From: Carposina sasakii
Lineage: Eukaryota; Arthropoda; Insecta; Lepidoptera; Carposinidae
Direction: 5' to 3'
DNA length: 64,000 nucleotides
NCBI GenBank assembly: GCA_014607495.2
Contig: CP053153.1
Location: forward strand, 14,136,001 to 14,200,000
Shown here: positions 12,901 to 27,900 of the stretch, one piece after another
Position numbering within the stretch: the stretch's first letter is position 1
Layout of the letters: every line of letters starts with the position of its first letter
Translations under genes and position numbers: made by a program
The notes under the pieces: generated by a model
What the model was told of the DNA's origin: nothing
Seen by the model: the letters and a program-made list of their open reading frames with translations, nothing else
Database searches by the model: none

Positions 12901-15900
12901 ACTCAGCCTCACGAATCATCGGTTAAACTACTCAAATTCTTCACGCTTTGCTTGCGTTGATATAGATAGTGGCGCTTGGAAACATAGTTATGTATGTTCT
13001 AGGCGCCATTCCCAAGATGGCGTAGGTGTGTCAGCCGATCCTAATAATGATTCTCCCATGAGCAAGTTGCAATTATTACCAGCTATCGGCGTGTGCCCTT
13101 TGATCTCTCCGAAGATAGTTATTATGTACAAGTGAGGGTGAAATGAGCGTTAAACAGCGAGAATTGACGGTTATCATATAAATTATGTTTGAGACTGTAC
13201 CAAGGAACGAAGAATACTCGGAATCTATATTCTAATGTTTATTGTTTACTTCTACGCTATCGTTTCTTTGCATTGCACCAATTTGAGAACTGTGATACTC
13301 GTTATGTCTTCACGTGTTCCGGTGATCGGGAACACGGTAGCAATAACAAGACATCAAGGTACAAAAACATGGCTTGTTTCACATTCTCTGAATTGTGCAG
13401 TTAAAAAATATAATGCAGAATAGGGTTAGGCCTCTTACATCTTCCATATCATTTAGGTACTAAAGAGAAAAGTTAACCACATGTTCATGAATAGAGAATA
13501 GCTCACAAGTCGTATTGTCCTTCAGGGAAGTTTTCTTATTCTTTTGCAAGTGGCATAGTCAGAAATTATTTATTAGCCATTAAAACTTCATCATTTGATG
13601 CCATACATAATAATTTTATACAGAGCGCCAACCAACGTTGATAATACTTTTTCATCGCCTTACTTACAACCCGTAGCGTAAAAATAACTCCACGCATTTT
13701 GATGAAACTATAGAATTGAAGCAAAAAATATAATTTCGAAGCTCCATGGTACGTGTAATTTGAAATAATGAAACACGATTCGTGATACCTTGTTAGGTGG
13801 CGCGTATTAAATTTTCTAATGCCATAACTGGTTTTAGACGTTAATCATTTAAGCAAGGTTTATGTTTCCTACATTTCTGGTGTAATACGTTGGTATATTT
13901 TACCGATATTACTTTTATGGACCGTTTATTAAAATTACTGCAGTATGATTACGACTGCAAAGGATTATAAATATATTTGCTTTAGGTTAACCAGTTTTAA
14001 CTTTGATTCAGATTTTGTTTACATGGACGAAAAAATAAATAAAATCATGAATTGTATTAACTTCAAATTTAATGTAATTTGAATGAATTGAATCTAGATG
14101 TTTGAATCATATCCACTCAATATCCACTCGTACATGGTGTGTAAAAAATAATATTTCTAATGCTATGTTTAGTATGGGACAGTAGTTAATATAAATAAAA
14201 AGATTCTTACCGTATACTGATAGTAGCGCCGGGTCGGAAACTCTCTTTCCAGCTATATTCTCCGCCACACAGCTGTAGTTTGCCATATCCTGTAGATATA
14301 CAATATTATTATATTAACAATGCGTATTTTATAAGCTACTACTACTATAAGCCACCACCCCGGCTTTGCACGGGACTAAAATGTAATGTCCGAAAATGTT
14401 GACCAGTAAGGCGTTTGCGTGGACAGAATGGCGCGAAAACACCTCATGCGGCGGGGACGGCTGATCGTTTACACTATAGTCAACAAAAGCGGGGCGTGCA
14501 CGCCTTAAAGTTGGAGGCCTTTTGGGGCTTGCGACAGTCACCTGCATAGCCGAATTGCCAAAAAAAATTCTCTCCGTAAGAACCATCCTCGTACTTCAAG
14601 GCATATTCTAAAAAAATAATTAGAGAAATCGGTTCAGCTGTTTTCGAGATCTGCGCTTAGCAACACAATCAGCGATTAAATTTTATATTATAGAAGATAA
14701 TATGTAGTTGCAGCTTAGTAAAAGAGTCGTAAAAAATTATGAGGCCAAATAGAAGAAAAATATGTTAATACTCGTATTTCCAAAGGTCAGTTAATCTCTG
14801 ATTCGATTTTCTTTTTTAAAAACTCTATAAGTACCAAAACAAAAGTAAATTATAAAATTATTAATAAAGAAATGGAAAAAAATTCGTCACCCGAGTGGGA
14901 ATCGAACCCACGACCACTGCAAACCGTGCGAGCCGCTATAACCACTAAGCCACCGGGTCAATTACTCGGATGATGAATTTTACCATCTCTTTTCTAAATT
15001 ACATATTGGCAACGTTATTTTTCATCCCGATAGCTATACACTAGCCAAATCTCGGCAAACAAAGCTGAATCCCACAGCACAATGTTTAAAGATGAAACGA
15101 TCAACCATATCCTAACGGATTATATTAATGGAGAAGTGTTTTTTTTAATAAATTTATCTTAGTCAAGATATTATATATTATAAAATTATTAATAAAGAAA
15201 TGGAAAAAATTCTTCACCCGAGTGGAAATTGAACCCACAGTAACTTGTAAAGATAACCTCAAAACTGAATGTGCAATACTCGTATAAATGATTATAATGA
15301 ACTTTCACGGCCCATTTACAATATAATGTAAATCCAAGCCGAATAACAACCAAATACCATATACGGAAACAATTTTTAACGCAGTTGGAGACCAAAGCAG
15401 TCATATTAACAATTGGTCTTATACCCCTACATGAAAGAAAACATCAGTAAATTACAACTGTACAGTCACAAACAAAATTTCAAAGGACGAACACATTAAT
15501 ATTAATAATGAGTGTATTAATTAAGAAGGAGCTCCCGTCGCCTTTAGGGGTAAAGTTACACACGGTGCTACAGAAAGGGCCACAGTAGATGTAATTAATC
15601 CATGTCTTTCTGTACCTAATTAGGTTACAGGAAGTAAGATATACATGATACCTTGATCTAAATTGAACACATAGTATGAAAATAACATATCTTTAATAAA
15701 TATCATTCTTACGTACAGATGTATAGGTCCAAAACATTTTTTAATTTACGACTTCCTACAAAAGTTAATATATTAAAGATATTTCGCAAGAAGCTTTGAA
15801 ACAAGAACTTACAAAATCTTTTGTGTTCAAGACGACCAACTTAGCAAAAATAGATCTATTGTTTTTTACTTTATTACTAATATGTATATTCAGTTAATAA

Positions 15901-18900
15901 GCTAGTATAAAATAAATATATTACCCATTTTATAGAGTTTATTTAAAGAAATGGGTATACAACATTTTTATTAATTTATAGATATATGTGGACAAAGGAC
16001 TCTGCCATAGATTTCTGATACTTTAATTTATAGTTAGAAAAAGGTATCCTAACTCCTATTTTTCAATAGCATTACAACATAACTTCCCGAAATGTCATTT
16101 ATAGCAGTGTCGTTTATATTGCGAAACAAAACAGCTATATAATGATTACAATATAGACAACACAGTCCTAAAACCAGACTGTGGTCACCAACCCGCCTGC
16201 CCAGCGTGGTGACTATGGGCAAAACCCCACTGTGGCAGTAGCCTTGTGGCGTGACCTGGGGGAGGCCTACGTCCAGTAGTGGATTGCAATAGGCTGACGA
16301 AGACGAATTCCAAACTTGCTAAACGTATAGCTATTTTGACTATACCTACGTACATGCAAATCTACCTATACTTTAATGAAACGTGGTATGTCAGTAATTA
16401 ATATCTCTGGAAGTGTGCATCTAATTAGTTACGACCGGAAACGGAAATGGGCCGAGCTATTTGCGATCTTATTGGATATGGGAGGTACTACGGTTTGGAA
16501 GTGACTCGTGTATCAATTAATATTGTATAAATTTTAATATTTTATTTCAAATTATTAGCAAAAAAAAAATTCTGTGCCCAAATTGTGAATTCTGTAACAG
16601 AATTTAAATGATGTTTAAGTCTTCTTCTTCTTCGTAACAAATGCAATAATAATTTATTATTTATTTTATCTAGGTCTTGTCTCTGCAATACTATAATTTA
16701 ACGGATTATTTAGTGTTTTTTTTATCTAGGAAAAAATTCTTGGGAATCTCTGACTCGGAATGCAGATTGTTTTTGAATAACTATTAAGTCATCTAATATC
16801 CCAATCAGTCAGTCAAAAAATTTATTGCCAACCACAGGTGTCATATAAATGCAATAATGATATCTACTGTTACTCCTACAGATTACGAAGGATGTAAGGT
16901 AAAATTTCAGAGAGTCATAATGCTCCATCATTCCAAAATCGATAGCACTAAAAGACCAATATCTGTAAGTCCACTGCGTCTGGAACATAATGCCAGCACT
17001 TTTAACGCTGACAGTACTTTGAAAGACTACACCGGAACAAAAGGACTGCCGAGAGGATAAGTCGCGATCTATAAACGTCTGCCCGGCTCGACTAATTAGA
17101 AAGGTCTGCAGTAACATCAATGTATTCGGTAAAATTAAAGTAGATTTACTACTTTGGAAGAATCATTCGGAATTAATAATTAAGTAGGTATATAGATAAA
17201 ATATGATAATTTGTATTTTAACAGTACACATTTCATAGATAAATATAATAGTACCAATGAAACAAGGCAAACAGCGTAGAAACCTTAGGTAGAAATTCAT
17301 CATCATCATCAGCCTATTGCAGTCCACTGCTAGACGTAGGTCTCCCCCAGGGCACGTCACAAGACTGCCATGGGGGGGGGGTATTTGCCAATAATCACCA
17401 CGCTGGGCAGGCGGGTTGGTGACCGCAGTTTGTATTTTGGACTATGTTGTCAAGGCGCTGCTGCCCACCTTCCGGAAACTCGCCTCGTACGATACCCACG
17501 GGCAGACATGGGGTGGTACGAATTCTGCTCTGCCGGCACAACGCGGCTAAGGTAGAAGTTAAGACAGTTAAAAACATAAAAAGATCACTGTACGCTATTA
17601 GGAGCCTGATAAAGATTTTAGTTTAGTGTATCGTGATTTCAAAGGCGATATTAAATATTTAGTAGAAGGATAATTAATAATATTCCAATATTACACGAAT
17701 CAATTAAACTTGTCAATCAGTATTCCTAGTCCATATTCAAAGAAGGAATAGGAATATTAAAATTAAATTACGCTGAACTTCCATGAAATGTAACACTAAT
17801 AGATTTTAATTGAAGATAATGAAAGTTTCCGATCGGGTTTTTTGCCGATAATTCAATGAACTTCAATTAGATACTTCCTTTTTTTTAATCAAACGACTAT
17901 TTTTAGTTCTCATACTTTAAATTTATTAAAACATAATTAGCTTTTGTGGCTTCCTTTGTGTTATTGAGAGGGTATTTAAAGTTACAGTAGTCACTTACCT
18001 TTTTCATTTATTAATTGAGTATTCGGACTTTTTTACAAGAACAAAATGTAATGGATCTTTCAATTACTTTTAATACTTTGTATTGAATTTGAATTTTTCT
18101 AGTCGGCTCTATTGATTATAGCTTACCTACAGGAGTTACAGTAACGGGAATGAGTCGTTGGCCTATCTTGGTCTGTTATCTATCTACCTACGAGTATATA
18201 AAAAGAAATCCGCATCAGTTTGTGTGATTCTAAATTGTCTCTCTTCAACAAAGTATGCATAATTCATATTGACCCAATTTTAACACATGTTTTTAATGTT
18301 CGTCATTGTATAAAATTGCGGTTTATTTTATAGCAAACATAAAGCTGTATAAAGCGATTTACTGACCATTAAATGAAATAATTAAGTTGTATAAGAATCA
18401 GGAGTTTTAGGGTTAATAATGATGTTTAATGTTGATTAATTTACAAGGAAGACTTATTGAGAGGTATTTGAGTTTTAAGGGAAACCGTTATGTTAGTTAT
18501 GTACGTATTATTTAAACTTTTTCAGATTTATTCAGATAAATATTTAAGAAGTGCTATAAAAATATTTTTCTGAGATGGCACACAAACGAATTCTGCATTC
18601 CGTAGATTATGGTGACAATACAACAAAAGTAATACATCAGACCCAAGTTAACTGACAGTCACTATAATGCTATAGGCTGGATAAATCTGCAGATTTTATC
18701 TATTACAAATTCAAATTATGTAGGAAAACAAAGATATTTTTATTAACGTTCGCAATGGGCAAGTAAAACAACAAAAAATATTATGAGACCTACCTGCAAA
18801 GTAGCTCTAGTAATCAGCAGATTCCCTTCGGCCGATATAATGGTATTGTGGTTCTGCTGTAGCGGCTGACCATGCTTCAGCCAGGAGACGGTAGGATGAG

Positions 18901-21900
18901 GGGCAGCGGATGGTGGAGAGCATCGGAGAGAGGCAGCAGAACCCAGCTCCACCGTCGCTGGTGATGGTGATACGAGGAACTGCTTCTTCAGATCTGGAAT
19001 AGAGATCTTTATTTATAATACTTCATAATTTAACGAAAAGTGTTGTTGGTGCAACATGGGGAGATTTTGCCCAACAGTGGGAAAAACACCCACATACACG
19101 GCTTTGATCTCGAAATGGGGGAGCCGGAACAGCAAAATCATATAGGATCCCAAAGCCACCTTTAGAATAGAGGGGACAGATGTACAGTGACGAGTTGCTA
19201 GTGGGAGAAATAGCTACACCAAAAAGCAAAATAATGTTCACTTGTTAACCCAAAACTTATTTATACAAATCCACCCAACACAACTTCGAGGTCTTCTCTC
19301 TATCGCATTAGACTAGCTGTCGCTATCCAGGCTGTATCGCGTGTCAAAATTATACAGAAAGGCCCATAGCAAAAAAAATAATCTAGTCTTAGTTCTGCCA
19401 TAGTGTATAATTTTTGCTCAAACGGTTCAAACAGTGACATTTTGTCTTTTATCACAACCACAAAAGACTTCCGTTCTATTCCACAGTTACAAAAATTACA
19501 CTCTTGAACTTTAACAATGCAATTCTTGCCGTCTTACATACATAGGGTCCTAAGTACAAGATCTCCAAGGAGACAGCCACCTTTAGTAAATATAAACGAT
19601 CAATGACAAGTTCCTAGCCTCAGAGAATACCCGAGTTCCTTAATCGACTCGTACGACATATACAGAAGGAGATGCAGTTGATATATTCTAGCCCCGCATC
19701 AGCGTAGTAATCTTGCCATAGAATGATTTTTAGAATTTTTGTCTGTTTGTCTGTGCGTTTGTGCACGCTAATCTCAGAAATGGCTGAACCGATTTCGATG
19801 AAGTTTTCAGAAATATATTGTAACAGTTCCCACTTTAACATATAGGCTACTTTTTATCCCGGGAAAATGTTTTTAACCCGGATAATTTCGACTTTTGTTT
19901 TTTCTGCAGTCCACGCGGATGGAGTCGCGGGCGTCCACTATTCAGTAATAAGATCAGCATTAAAATTTGATCTTCAGTATTGTCCTATAATAGCTAACGT
20001 TTTATAATCTTCTCTCGTAGGTGCTCCCATGTCAATCTTAATAAAAAAAAGTTAACGAGACCGTCGATTACTTAATTCCGAGTTGACAGATATCCCACGG
20101 AGGGTAATTACTAATCATTCACTGGTCTACAAAATGTAACTTTTTGTGTGCCTTTCAATTGAATACTTTATTTTTATATTGCTTTGAGGTTACTGAATAG
20201 GAAAACAAGAATATGTTTTTTGAATTAGCTCTTATTGGAAATATACCCAATATACAAAATTTGGCTTTTAGTAACACGTTAAAGTACAAAACATTTTATA
20301 AAAAAAAAACTATATTCTTTAATTATTTACTATTATTTTTTGCGTTTTACTTATATAAAATTGGAAATATTACAATTTAAACTTGCAATAACGTATTTGT
20401 TCGGGTAAGATTTTCTCTTCTTTTTCGTTTGTCTTTTGTAATCACTGTTAGGGGTATCTCTTTTCAAATTCCAGCAGTAGTCCGCTAACATTGACGCATC
20501 CCATCGGCCCTGATATCTCTTTTCCATTGTCGAGATATCTTGGTGGAATCGTTCACCATGTTCGTCACTTACATCACCAATATGGCAGTTAGAACTTGAA
20601 AAAATCTATTTTGAAAAGATGAGAGTGAAGAAAATTTTTTTAAAAACAGCTTTTATTGCTAAAAAGAAAAAATAAACTTTTACCAACTGTTTACTTTTGA
20701 AGGAGAACAAGTTACATAATTGTCATTTCTCTTATTGCCCAAAAAACTATGTAAAAGATTCCAACATGCTTCTTTTTCAAATGTAAAACTATCAAAGTTT
20801 TGAAATTCCTTTAGAATCTCTGGCTTATTTGAGGTCCGATAAAGCATTTTGGCGTCGCTTAACGTGTAAATTTACTTCGCAGGTTTGAATGCTGGTCCAT
20901 CCTTGTTGAGAGCCTTCACAAAGTTTTTCATTACCAATTTGATATGTAAAGGTTAGAAGAATTTTTTGGGAATTAACTAGAGGAAGGTGCTTATTTACGT
21001 TCTTTTTAAATGATAGGCAGCATCAGGCTTTGTGTTAGTCTAGATTCCAATCTTTTTTTATGTAATCTTTGGTTAGTAAGGGTCACCTTACCACAAATGT
21101 AGCAAAAATCGTGTAGAAGAGTAAGAGAGCACTATTAACAACATTTACGCGACATAACGAAATCACTGTAGATTTTTCACTAAAAAGTCAAAAAAACGGT
21201 AACAATTTGACGTTTTACCTTGACTGTTGCTACAAAACACAATCAACGTTAACGCAACAAACAAATGTGAAATACGATAAAATTTCCGCGGGTAATCACT
21301 AAATATTTTAGTTATCATCATTAATTGATAAATCTGTCGCGCAACCCTCTATATATATTTATAAGGCATGAGGCCACCAGAATGCACAATAAGAGCTAAC
21401 TATGCCCAAACCACAATTTTAACTTGTGAAAATATTTATGTTCAACGAGTGAAATACAATCAATATAGTAATTTCATGTAAACATGTAGACCAGTGTCAT
21501 TTAACAAAAGAAGTATTGTTATTTTTGTGCAAACATTATTATTAGAACTAATAGTTTTAATTATGTTTCTCTTATTGATATCATTTGTTTTCTAACTTTT
21601 ATACCTACTGAGATGAAATATAGTGAACTTATATTCTTTATTATTTTACGAAGTGTTTTTATTTTGTTGTGCATTTTCCTTTTTTACTATCAAGTTCACT
21701 TTAGTAATTTATGTACGTAATAAGAATTAATCATCCCAAAAGCTTGCTTTATGATTGGAATAAAACAACAAATTTCTGAGTGAATCATATAAATATATCT
21801 ACCAATGCAGACAAAAACAAGCTATTTTCACCACAAGCATCTATTTTAACAAAACCTTAAGTACATTACAGACTGGTCGCACTCAAAGCTTCAGACGTAA

Positions 21901-24900
21901 TGGAGCGTGCACACCGAACAGATTTATAGTTTCGGTGCGAAGCACTTGGAAAGTGCTCATTTCGCGAGACTAGCGAATTCATATTAGTTTAGTTGAAAAA
22001 GACGCTTGTACGGCTTCTGTTGTGAAGTTTTGACGGTTTTTGGTTAGAGGGTTGAGTGAGTTTGGAGAGCTTGTGAAAATTAATTTGTACAATATGTTGT
22101 TGGTACAATTTGGTACTAACGCGCTAAAAGCGTGTGATTAATTGTTAACAAAAACGGATAGGTTAAGTTTGAACGGTTAATTTTTTACTAATCTTTGGCG
22201 GCCTATTGACGTAGTTGGTAGTGACCCTGCTCGCTGCGCCATAGATCCTGGGTTATATATGTCTAATGAGGGAATAAGTTAATGTGTAGTACAGTATGTA
22301 TTGTTAAAAAATCTAAAGAAAGAATTATAAAGAGAATTATAGAACATTGTAAAGAGTTACAGTCTAGTTTAATTTTTAGAATTTGTAGGCTTATGTTTTA
22401 CAGACTTGTTTTGCTAGCCAAATAAATAAATAAAAAATATATTTTAACTTTGTTTATTGTAAGTAATTGTTTCTTATAAAATATGAAAACTTTTATTTAT
22501 TTTCTAAGTTTACTAAAAGTTAAACATAATTCAACTTTACAAGCCCTGAAATAACTATATGCAATAAACAACTCAGATTTGTCGTCAGAATAAAAACATA
22601 TTTTCTACATTGAGACGATAAAACTCGAAGTGAGTCCATAAATCTGCATCGCACGCTCTATTACCTCAACACAGTGCTAGTTGGATGATTCTACAAAATT
22701 TGAACTGATTTAATATCTGCCAAAACATGGTTAGAATTTGGAATAGAGTTTAGAATAATTTTGTTGATTTAGAGTAAGGTGATCTAAGTATATTTTATTT
22801 TGTTGTTTATTTAGAAACAATTTAAGTGCTAATTACTTTTATTTAAGTCATAAGTAGTTGTAATATCTTGATAAAATGTAGATACCTACTTATATATTCT
22901 AGCTAAACTATTATTATTGTTTATATCAACAAAATATTTCATTATTATCTACAATTACTAACCTAGATATTGATGTAATAATTTTTAATAGTTAATTATT
23001 TTATTTCTAAATAACATAGTTTAAATAAATAAATATTAACACACTTTACAACACATTGCCTTAGTCCCACATTAAGATCCCTAAGGTCTTGTGTCGTGGG
23101 TACTAAGCAACGGTATATAAATACATAGATAAGCATAGAAACATCCATGACTCGGAAACAAACATCAATATTTATTATATCAATGTTTGCTCCTACCCAG
23201 GACTCGAACCCAGGACCTATGGCGTCGCAGGCAGGGCCAGTACCAACTACACCAATCGGCCGTTTAATGACGACATGTCCAATTTGTTTTACGGAATGAA
23301 GACAATGATATATTTTATTATATACATTTATGTAAAAACATGATCTATTTTACGAAAGTTTAAAACTTTTATGATAAGCTTTCTGCAACTTATAACATTT
23401 TCTAAACTCAATAAAATGATTTGTGTCGCGCAGAAATGCCCAAGTGCCATTTCTTTGTGCACTAGATGCCCTGCAGATGTTTTATACTATAGGTACTTGC
23501 GTTTAGTTTTGTTTTTATTTTATGGGCATTTGATGTGTTCGCACTTTTGTATCTTTTCTAACGGATTGATCCAAAAATAGGTATTTCTGTTTGTACTCAA
23601 TACTTGATATTCTAAAACCGAATAATAAGTAACTAGATTTTAATAAATATATTTTCAGATTTTGTTGCTATTTTTGTATAAATAATTCTAGTTTTAGAAA
23701 TATCTGAGTAAAGCATAGCTATAACATTTACTTCCAAGCTAGTTTAATAAAACAAGAGTTTTCATCATCACATCAACTTGTATTATAAATTAAAAAATTA
23801 TACTAGTGTAAAGGCCACAAACGTCCACTAGTTTACAGCAAGTATTTCTATAGGGGTTTTATTTGCGTTGGCTTTGAGGCAGTTTATATGTCATTGTTAT
23901 ACTTAAAGTGCTACGACTTGGGCATGTGACAAATAAGATTATAAATCGAGATTATTTATTAGATCGTAAGCACCTATAGGTATAATGTTTGTATTTATGG
24001 AGTAAAAATTTATTATTAGTAATAGGCTTAGATTCACGGTTAATAGGACTTTGTTCTCGATTTTATTAAGATTATCAAAATGTTGGTATTTAAATGAACT
24101 TTGACATGCAGATAATTTCTAAGTGTTAACCTAATTCGTCGGGGAAAGGGTAATTTTAATTATATCATTGTATTTAATTTGATACTTTATCTACCTTAAA
24201 TAATAACTAAATTTGTTTACCATTATCAATGTACCTATATAGATATAAGTATGTTCAAAATAGAAAAAAATGCCAACATTATTATTCTTATAAGACCTAC
24301 TTATAACAATATTTATCAAAAACAGTAAAAAACAATAAAGTACCAATATATCTTTTTAACGATAATTCCTATCATAAATTGTACAACATACTTTTTTTAA
24401 GACCTTTCTCGTGGAATTCTATGACCGCCCACAAATCTTCAGCAAAACGGCTCATTGCGTCGCAAATATACGAGTATAAAAAAAAATTCAGGGTAACATA
24501 ATTTTCCCTTGAAAAACACGAAAACAGCCGTAAAATTATGATTTGAATTATGATAAATGTTTTCGCTGAAATAACGTGTTTTTAAAAGTATACCGCTGCG
24601 GCGCTTAACTTCGGTGTAAGTTAGCGCTTTATCGCTGATGGCTAAGATAAGGGCAATAAATTACGCTGAACGTTTCATTTCCGCTGAAAATTCGTATCTA
24701 CAGCACAATGTAGCTTTGCTAGATGTGTTAGGTTAATTAGACCATAATCTATTTTGAAAGTGAAGTCGTAAGGTAGAATAATCGTAAGGAATCACAAAAA
24801 AGTGTGATTATTAGATTGTCTTTTACCTAACCCAATAAACAGAGTAGGTTTTAATAAAAACAAATCATTAGTTAGCAATAACAATAAATATTATCGCACT

Positions 24901-27900
24901 AGTAAAAACAAACTACTTAGCTTATTTTCTACACAATCCCCGACATTAAATACCTTCAGTAGTAAATTTTAAGTCAGATCTTATTTTAGTAAACATGTTT
25001 AAACACAGTCATTAAGAGATCACGACTGGAGTCATTCAGAACTGAATTTCTTTAAGTAGATGAAATCATCTAACATCGGCGCTAGTGTCTTGGTAAACCT
25101 AAAACTGTTTCCTTTATTTTGTTTGCTTCCACTGAAATCCGTTACACTTCGTTTTTGAAACAGACTAGTAATATAAATCTCAGAGAGAAAGACTTACAAC
25201 TGACGTTTTAACGTGCACTTACTTATTTCGTTAAAATCTAATAGACAAGAGTCAAGTAGTGTTTGGAGGTGCAGAAGCCAAGTTTCAAAGTACATATGTG
25301 AGAAATTAGTGGGTACATGAATTGAGTTACTTCTTTAAGGTGTAAAATGAAATATAAAAACAATAATTTTAAGTCATAGTTTCTATGTAGAAAATGTCAT
25401 AGAAAATAATAGTCGCATAGTGGTTGGCAGTATTATTTTAGAAGTTAATTGAGATTTCCAAAATCAAGAATCATAAGCAAATCAGGAACTTTGCTTAACT
25501 ACGTAATTAAAAATTCTTAAATAACACATTCATTAAATCTTAGATCATTTATATAATCAAAGCGATAAAAGTTTCTTCTTGTCCAACTGAAGGAAGTGTT
25601 ATGTTTCCACTAAGAGAAGCACTATAAGCGTATTATAAATATCTCATATCTTTCAGAACTTGGCGCTACTTAGCAAGATGCTTTTCAGAAACGTCATTAA
25701 ATACGACAGTGCTGCCACTTTCGAGTATATTTAAACCTCTCGGGGAACAATTAAAACTGTCACGATGGAAATTTAGTACATTTGTATTACACACGGTTCG
25801 TTCGTGTAATTAGAGAGAGTGGGGTATATCTCTGTTTCGTTTATATTTAGACGTTTATGAGTTCCGTCTTACGCTCGCAGAATTGCCCTGCACGTTTACG
25901 TTAAAGCATGAACTTGTTTATTGTGTAACAAGATGGATTCTAAGCTTTATTTTCAAGATGGTTAAGATGATTTTATCAGAGTACGTGGATATGTTAGTTA
26001 TGGTTCTGTATTAACGAACAAGACTTACTGGTTGTGTATACATATTTCTCTCCTTATTAGGCAGTAAAATAGTGTTTTCTGTTTAGTTTGGCGCATATTA
26101 TTTGAATGAGTTGATTGTTTGTTTCCATATTTGTATGCTCTTGATTTTGTATTGAAGTACGTTTTTTTAATAATCAATCATTCACTCACTTAAAACTGAT
26201 TGACGTTAAAAAATATTTAACAGAACCCTAAGAATACAATGGAAATCTGTAATCTTTTTATAGTATGTCTATCCATGTTTTCATCACCTGAATGACTACT
26301 CCAGGACTAGGTTAGTGTTTGTGATTGTATAGATAGTAAAGTTTTCGTTCGTTAGTTTAAATTCGTTATATCGCCTCGTTTTTCCCTAATTATATATATT
26401 ATATATTGTAATTTATAGTATTTATAGTATGTAGTTTATAGGTTTATTGTAAGTTAAACTGCAACTACGTACTAGATATTAATATATCGTCTCGTAATTT
26501 TTTTAAGAGAGCTTTTTAAGGAGAACTGTTCTTAAAAAATATATTAAAAATACATAAAAAAAAAATTAGCAGTCAACATTTTTAAGCGTCTAGTCTATCT
26601 ATACATAATAATAAAAATGTAACGGATCGCTGTCTGTACATGGAAGATATATGACAAAATATATTATAGGAGACCTTTATCAATGCAATAGTACCCAAAA
26701 GAAATTATTTTTTATATTTTTTGTCTATTCGTCGGTTTGTTTGTTTGTCGGTTTGTCTGTGCGTTTGTGCACGCTAATCTCAGAAACGGCTGAACCGATT
26801 TCGATGCAGTTTGTGACAGGTCCCACTTAACATATACGCTACTTTTTAATCGCGGGAAAATATTTTTATCACGGATAATTTCGACATTTTGTTTTTTCTG
26901 TAGTCCACGCGGACGGAGTCGCGGGCGTCCACTAGTTTTAAATAAACTTGAATTTCACCTAAATATTGTAGGTATATTACTTCATTTAATTTTACCTTTA
27001 GTTTCAAACAATTAACTAGAATGTAATACATTAATCATTTAGAACTGCAATGCGATATTTCACACCGAGGAAATGCCTTGCTAATATAGTGTTTACCGCA
27101 AATCAGTGGGCGGCGTACCAGCGGCAATACGCAGGATATTAAGTTGCCCTTTACCGTACGATTTCAAATGCCCAGTGTATGTAAAGAACCTGTCCACAAA
27201 TTTTAAGACACAAATTCACATGTTTATTTTTTACAAATTGTATGAGTAACTTGCAAGTCAGGAATGATCATATTAACTGAAAAAATAAACATGTGGTTTC
27301 ACGAATATTAGCTGTTGTACTAATGACTTCCTACTCGAGCTACAATTTAACGATTGTACTCATTGTCTATTAACATGGACTTTCGAAACTTTTCTGACGT
27401 ACCCCACGTTATTACTAACGTTCAGAATGGCTTACATTTTATTGAACACACAGAGGACATACCTAGGAGGACGAGTCTTTAGTATAGCGTGGGCTTGACT
27501 AAGCTTTATCACCGTCCTGCGCCACTCTGGTCGTTGTGCTACTTCCCATTTAGATGGACTATATGCACAGAACATATCTGAGGAGCAAAAGTATATACCA
27601 CCGAGCATTAAGTAGGTGGCACTTACATTCGCAATACTTCGGTATTACCCTCGGTTGGACATCGATTCTCATGATGGATACTCGATCCGAGTGCGTATGT
27701 GGCGACGGTACATGCACCACGCCCAGATTTTGCAGTATGTATTTAAGAACCTGTTCCCAATCACAGGTAATTTCCCTAATCCGACCTCAATTAACCACTT
27801 ACTTGCTTTTAATTTAATGACTTAACACATTATCTTCATCTTCATAAGCCTATGCAGTGGACGTACTTGCAAGTCAGGAATGATCATATTAACTGAAAAA

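Larger units (their letters stand above)
14290..18793 (-). other. unc-5 intron 3 (4.5 kb), inside the second Ig domain
   Basis: Holds an old dispersed element (14329-14700), a composite tRNA-derived SINE (14851-15240) and two copies of the lepidopteran retroelement tail in opposite orientations (16156-16303 and 17299-17562). A 103-codon ORF at 16809-17120 (minus) shows no domain I recognise. The rest is AT-rich. Confidence 0.75.

Noticed and set aside
16809..17120. Minus-strand ORF of 103 codons with an overlapping 67-codon plus ORF
   Set aside because: Considered as an exon or mobile-element relic, but neither frame shows a motif I can name, and there is no second copy in the window.
27554..27825. 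Two overlapping plus-strand ORFs that looked like a frameshifted enzyme fragment
   Set aside because: I considered a flavin monooxygenase-like relic, but the resemblance is too weak to name and depends on frame switching.
27834..27856. Possible family D retroelement tail (ataagcctatgcagtggacg)
   Set aside because: Only about 20 bases match, too little to call a copy.
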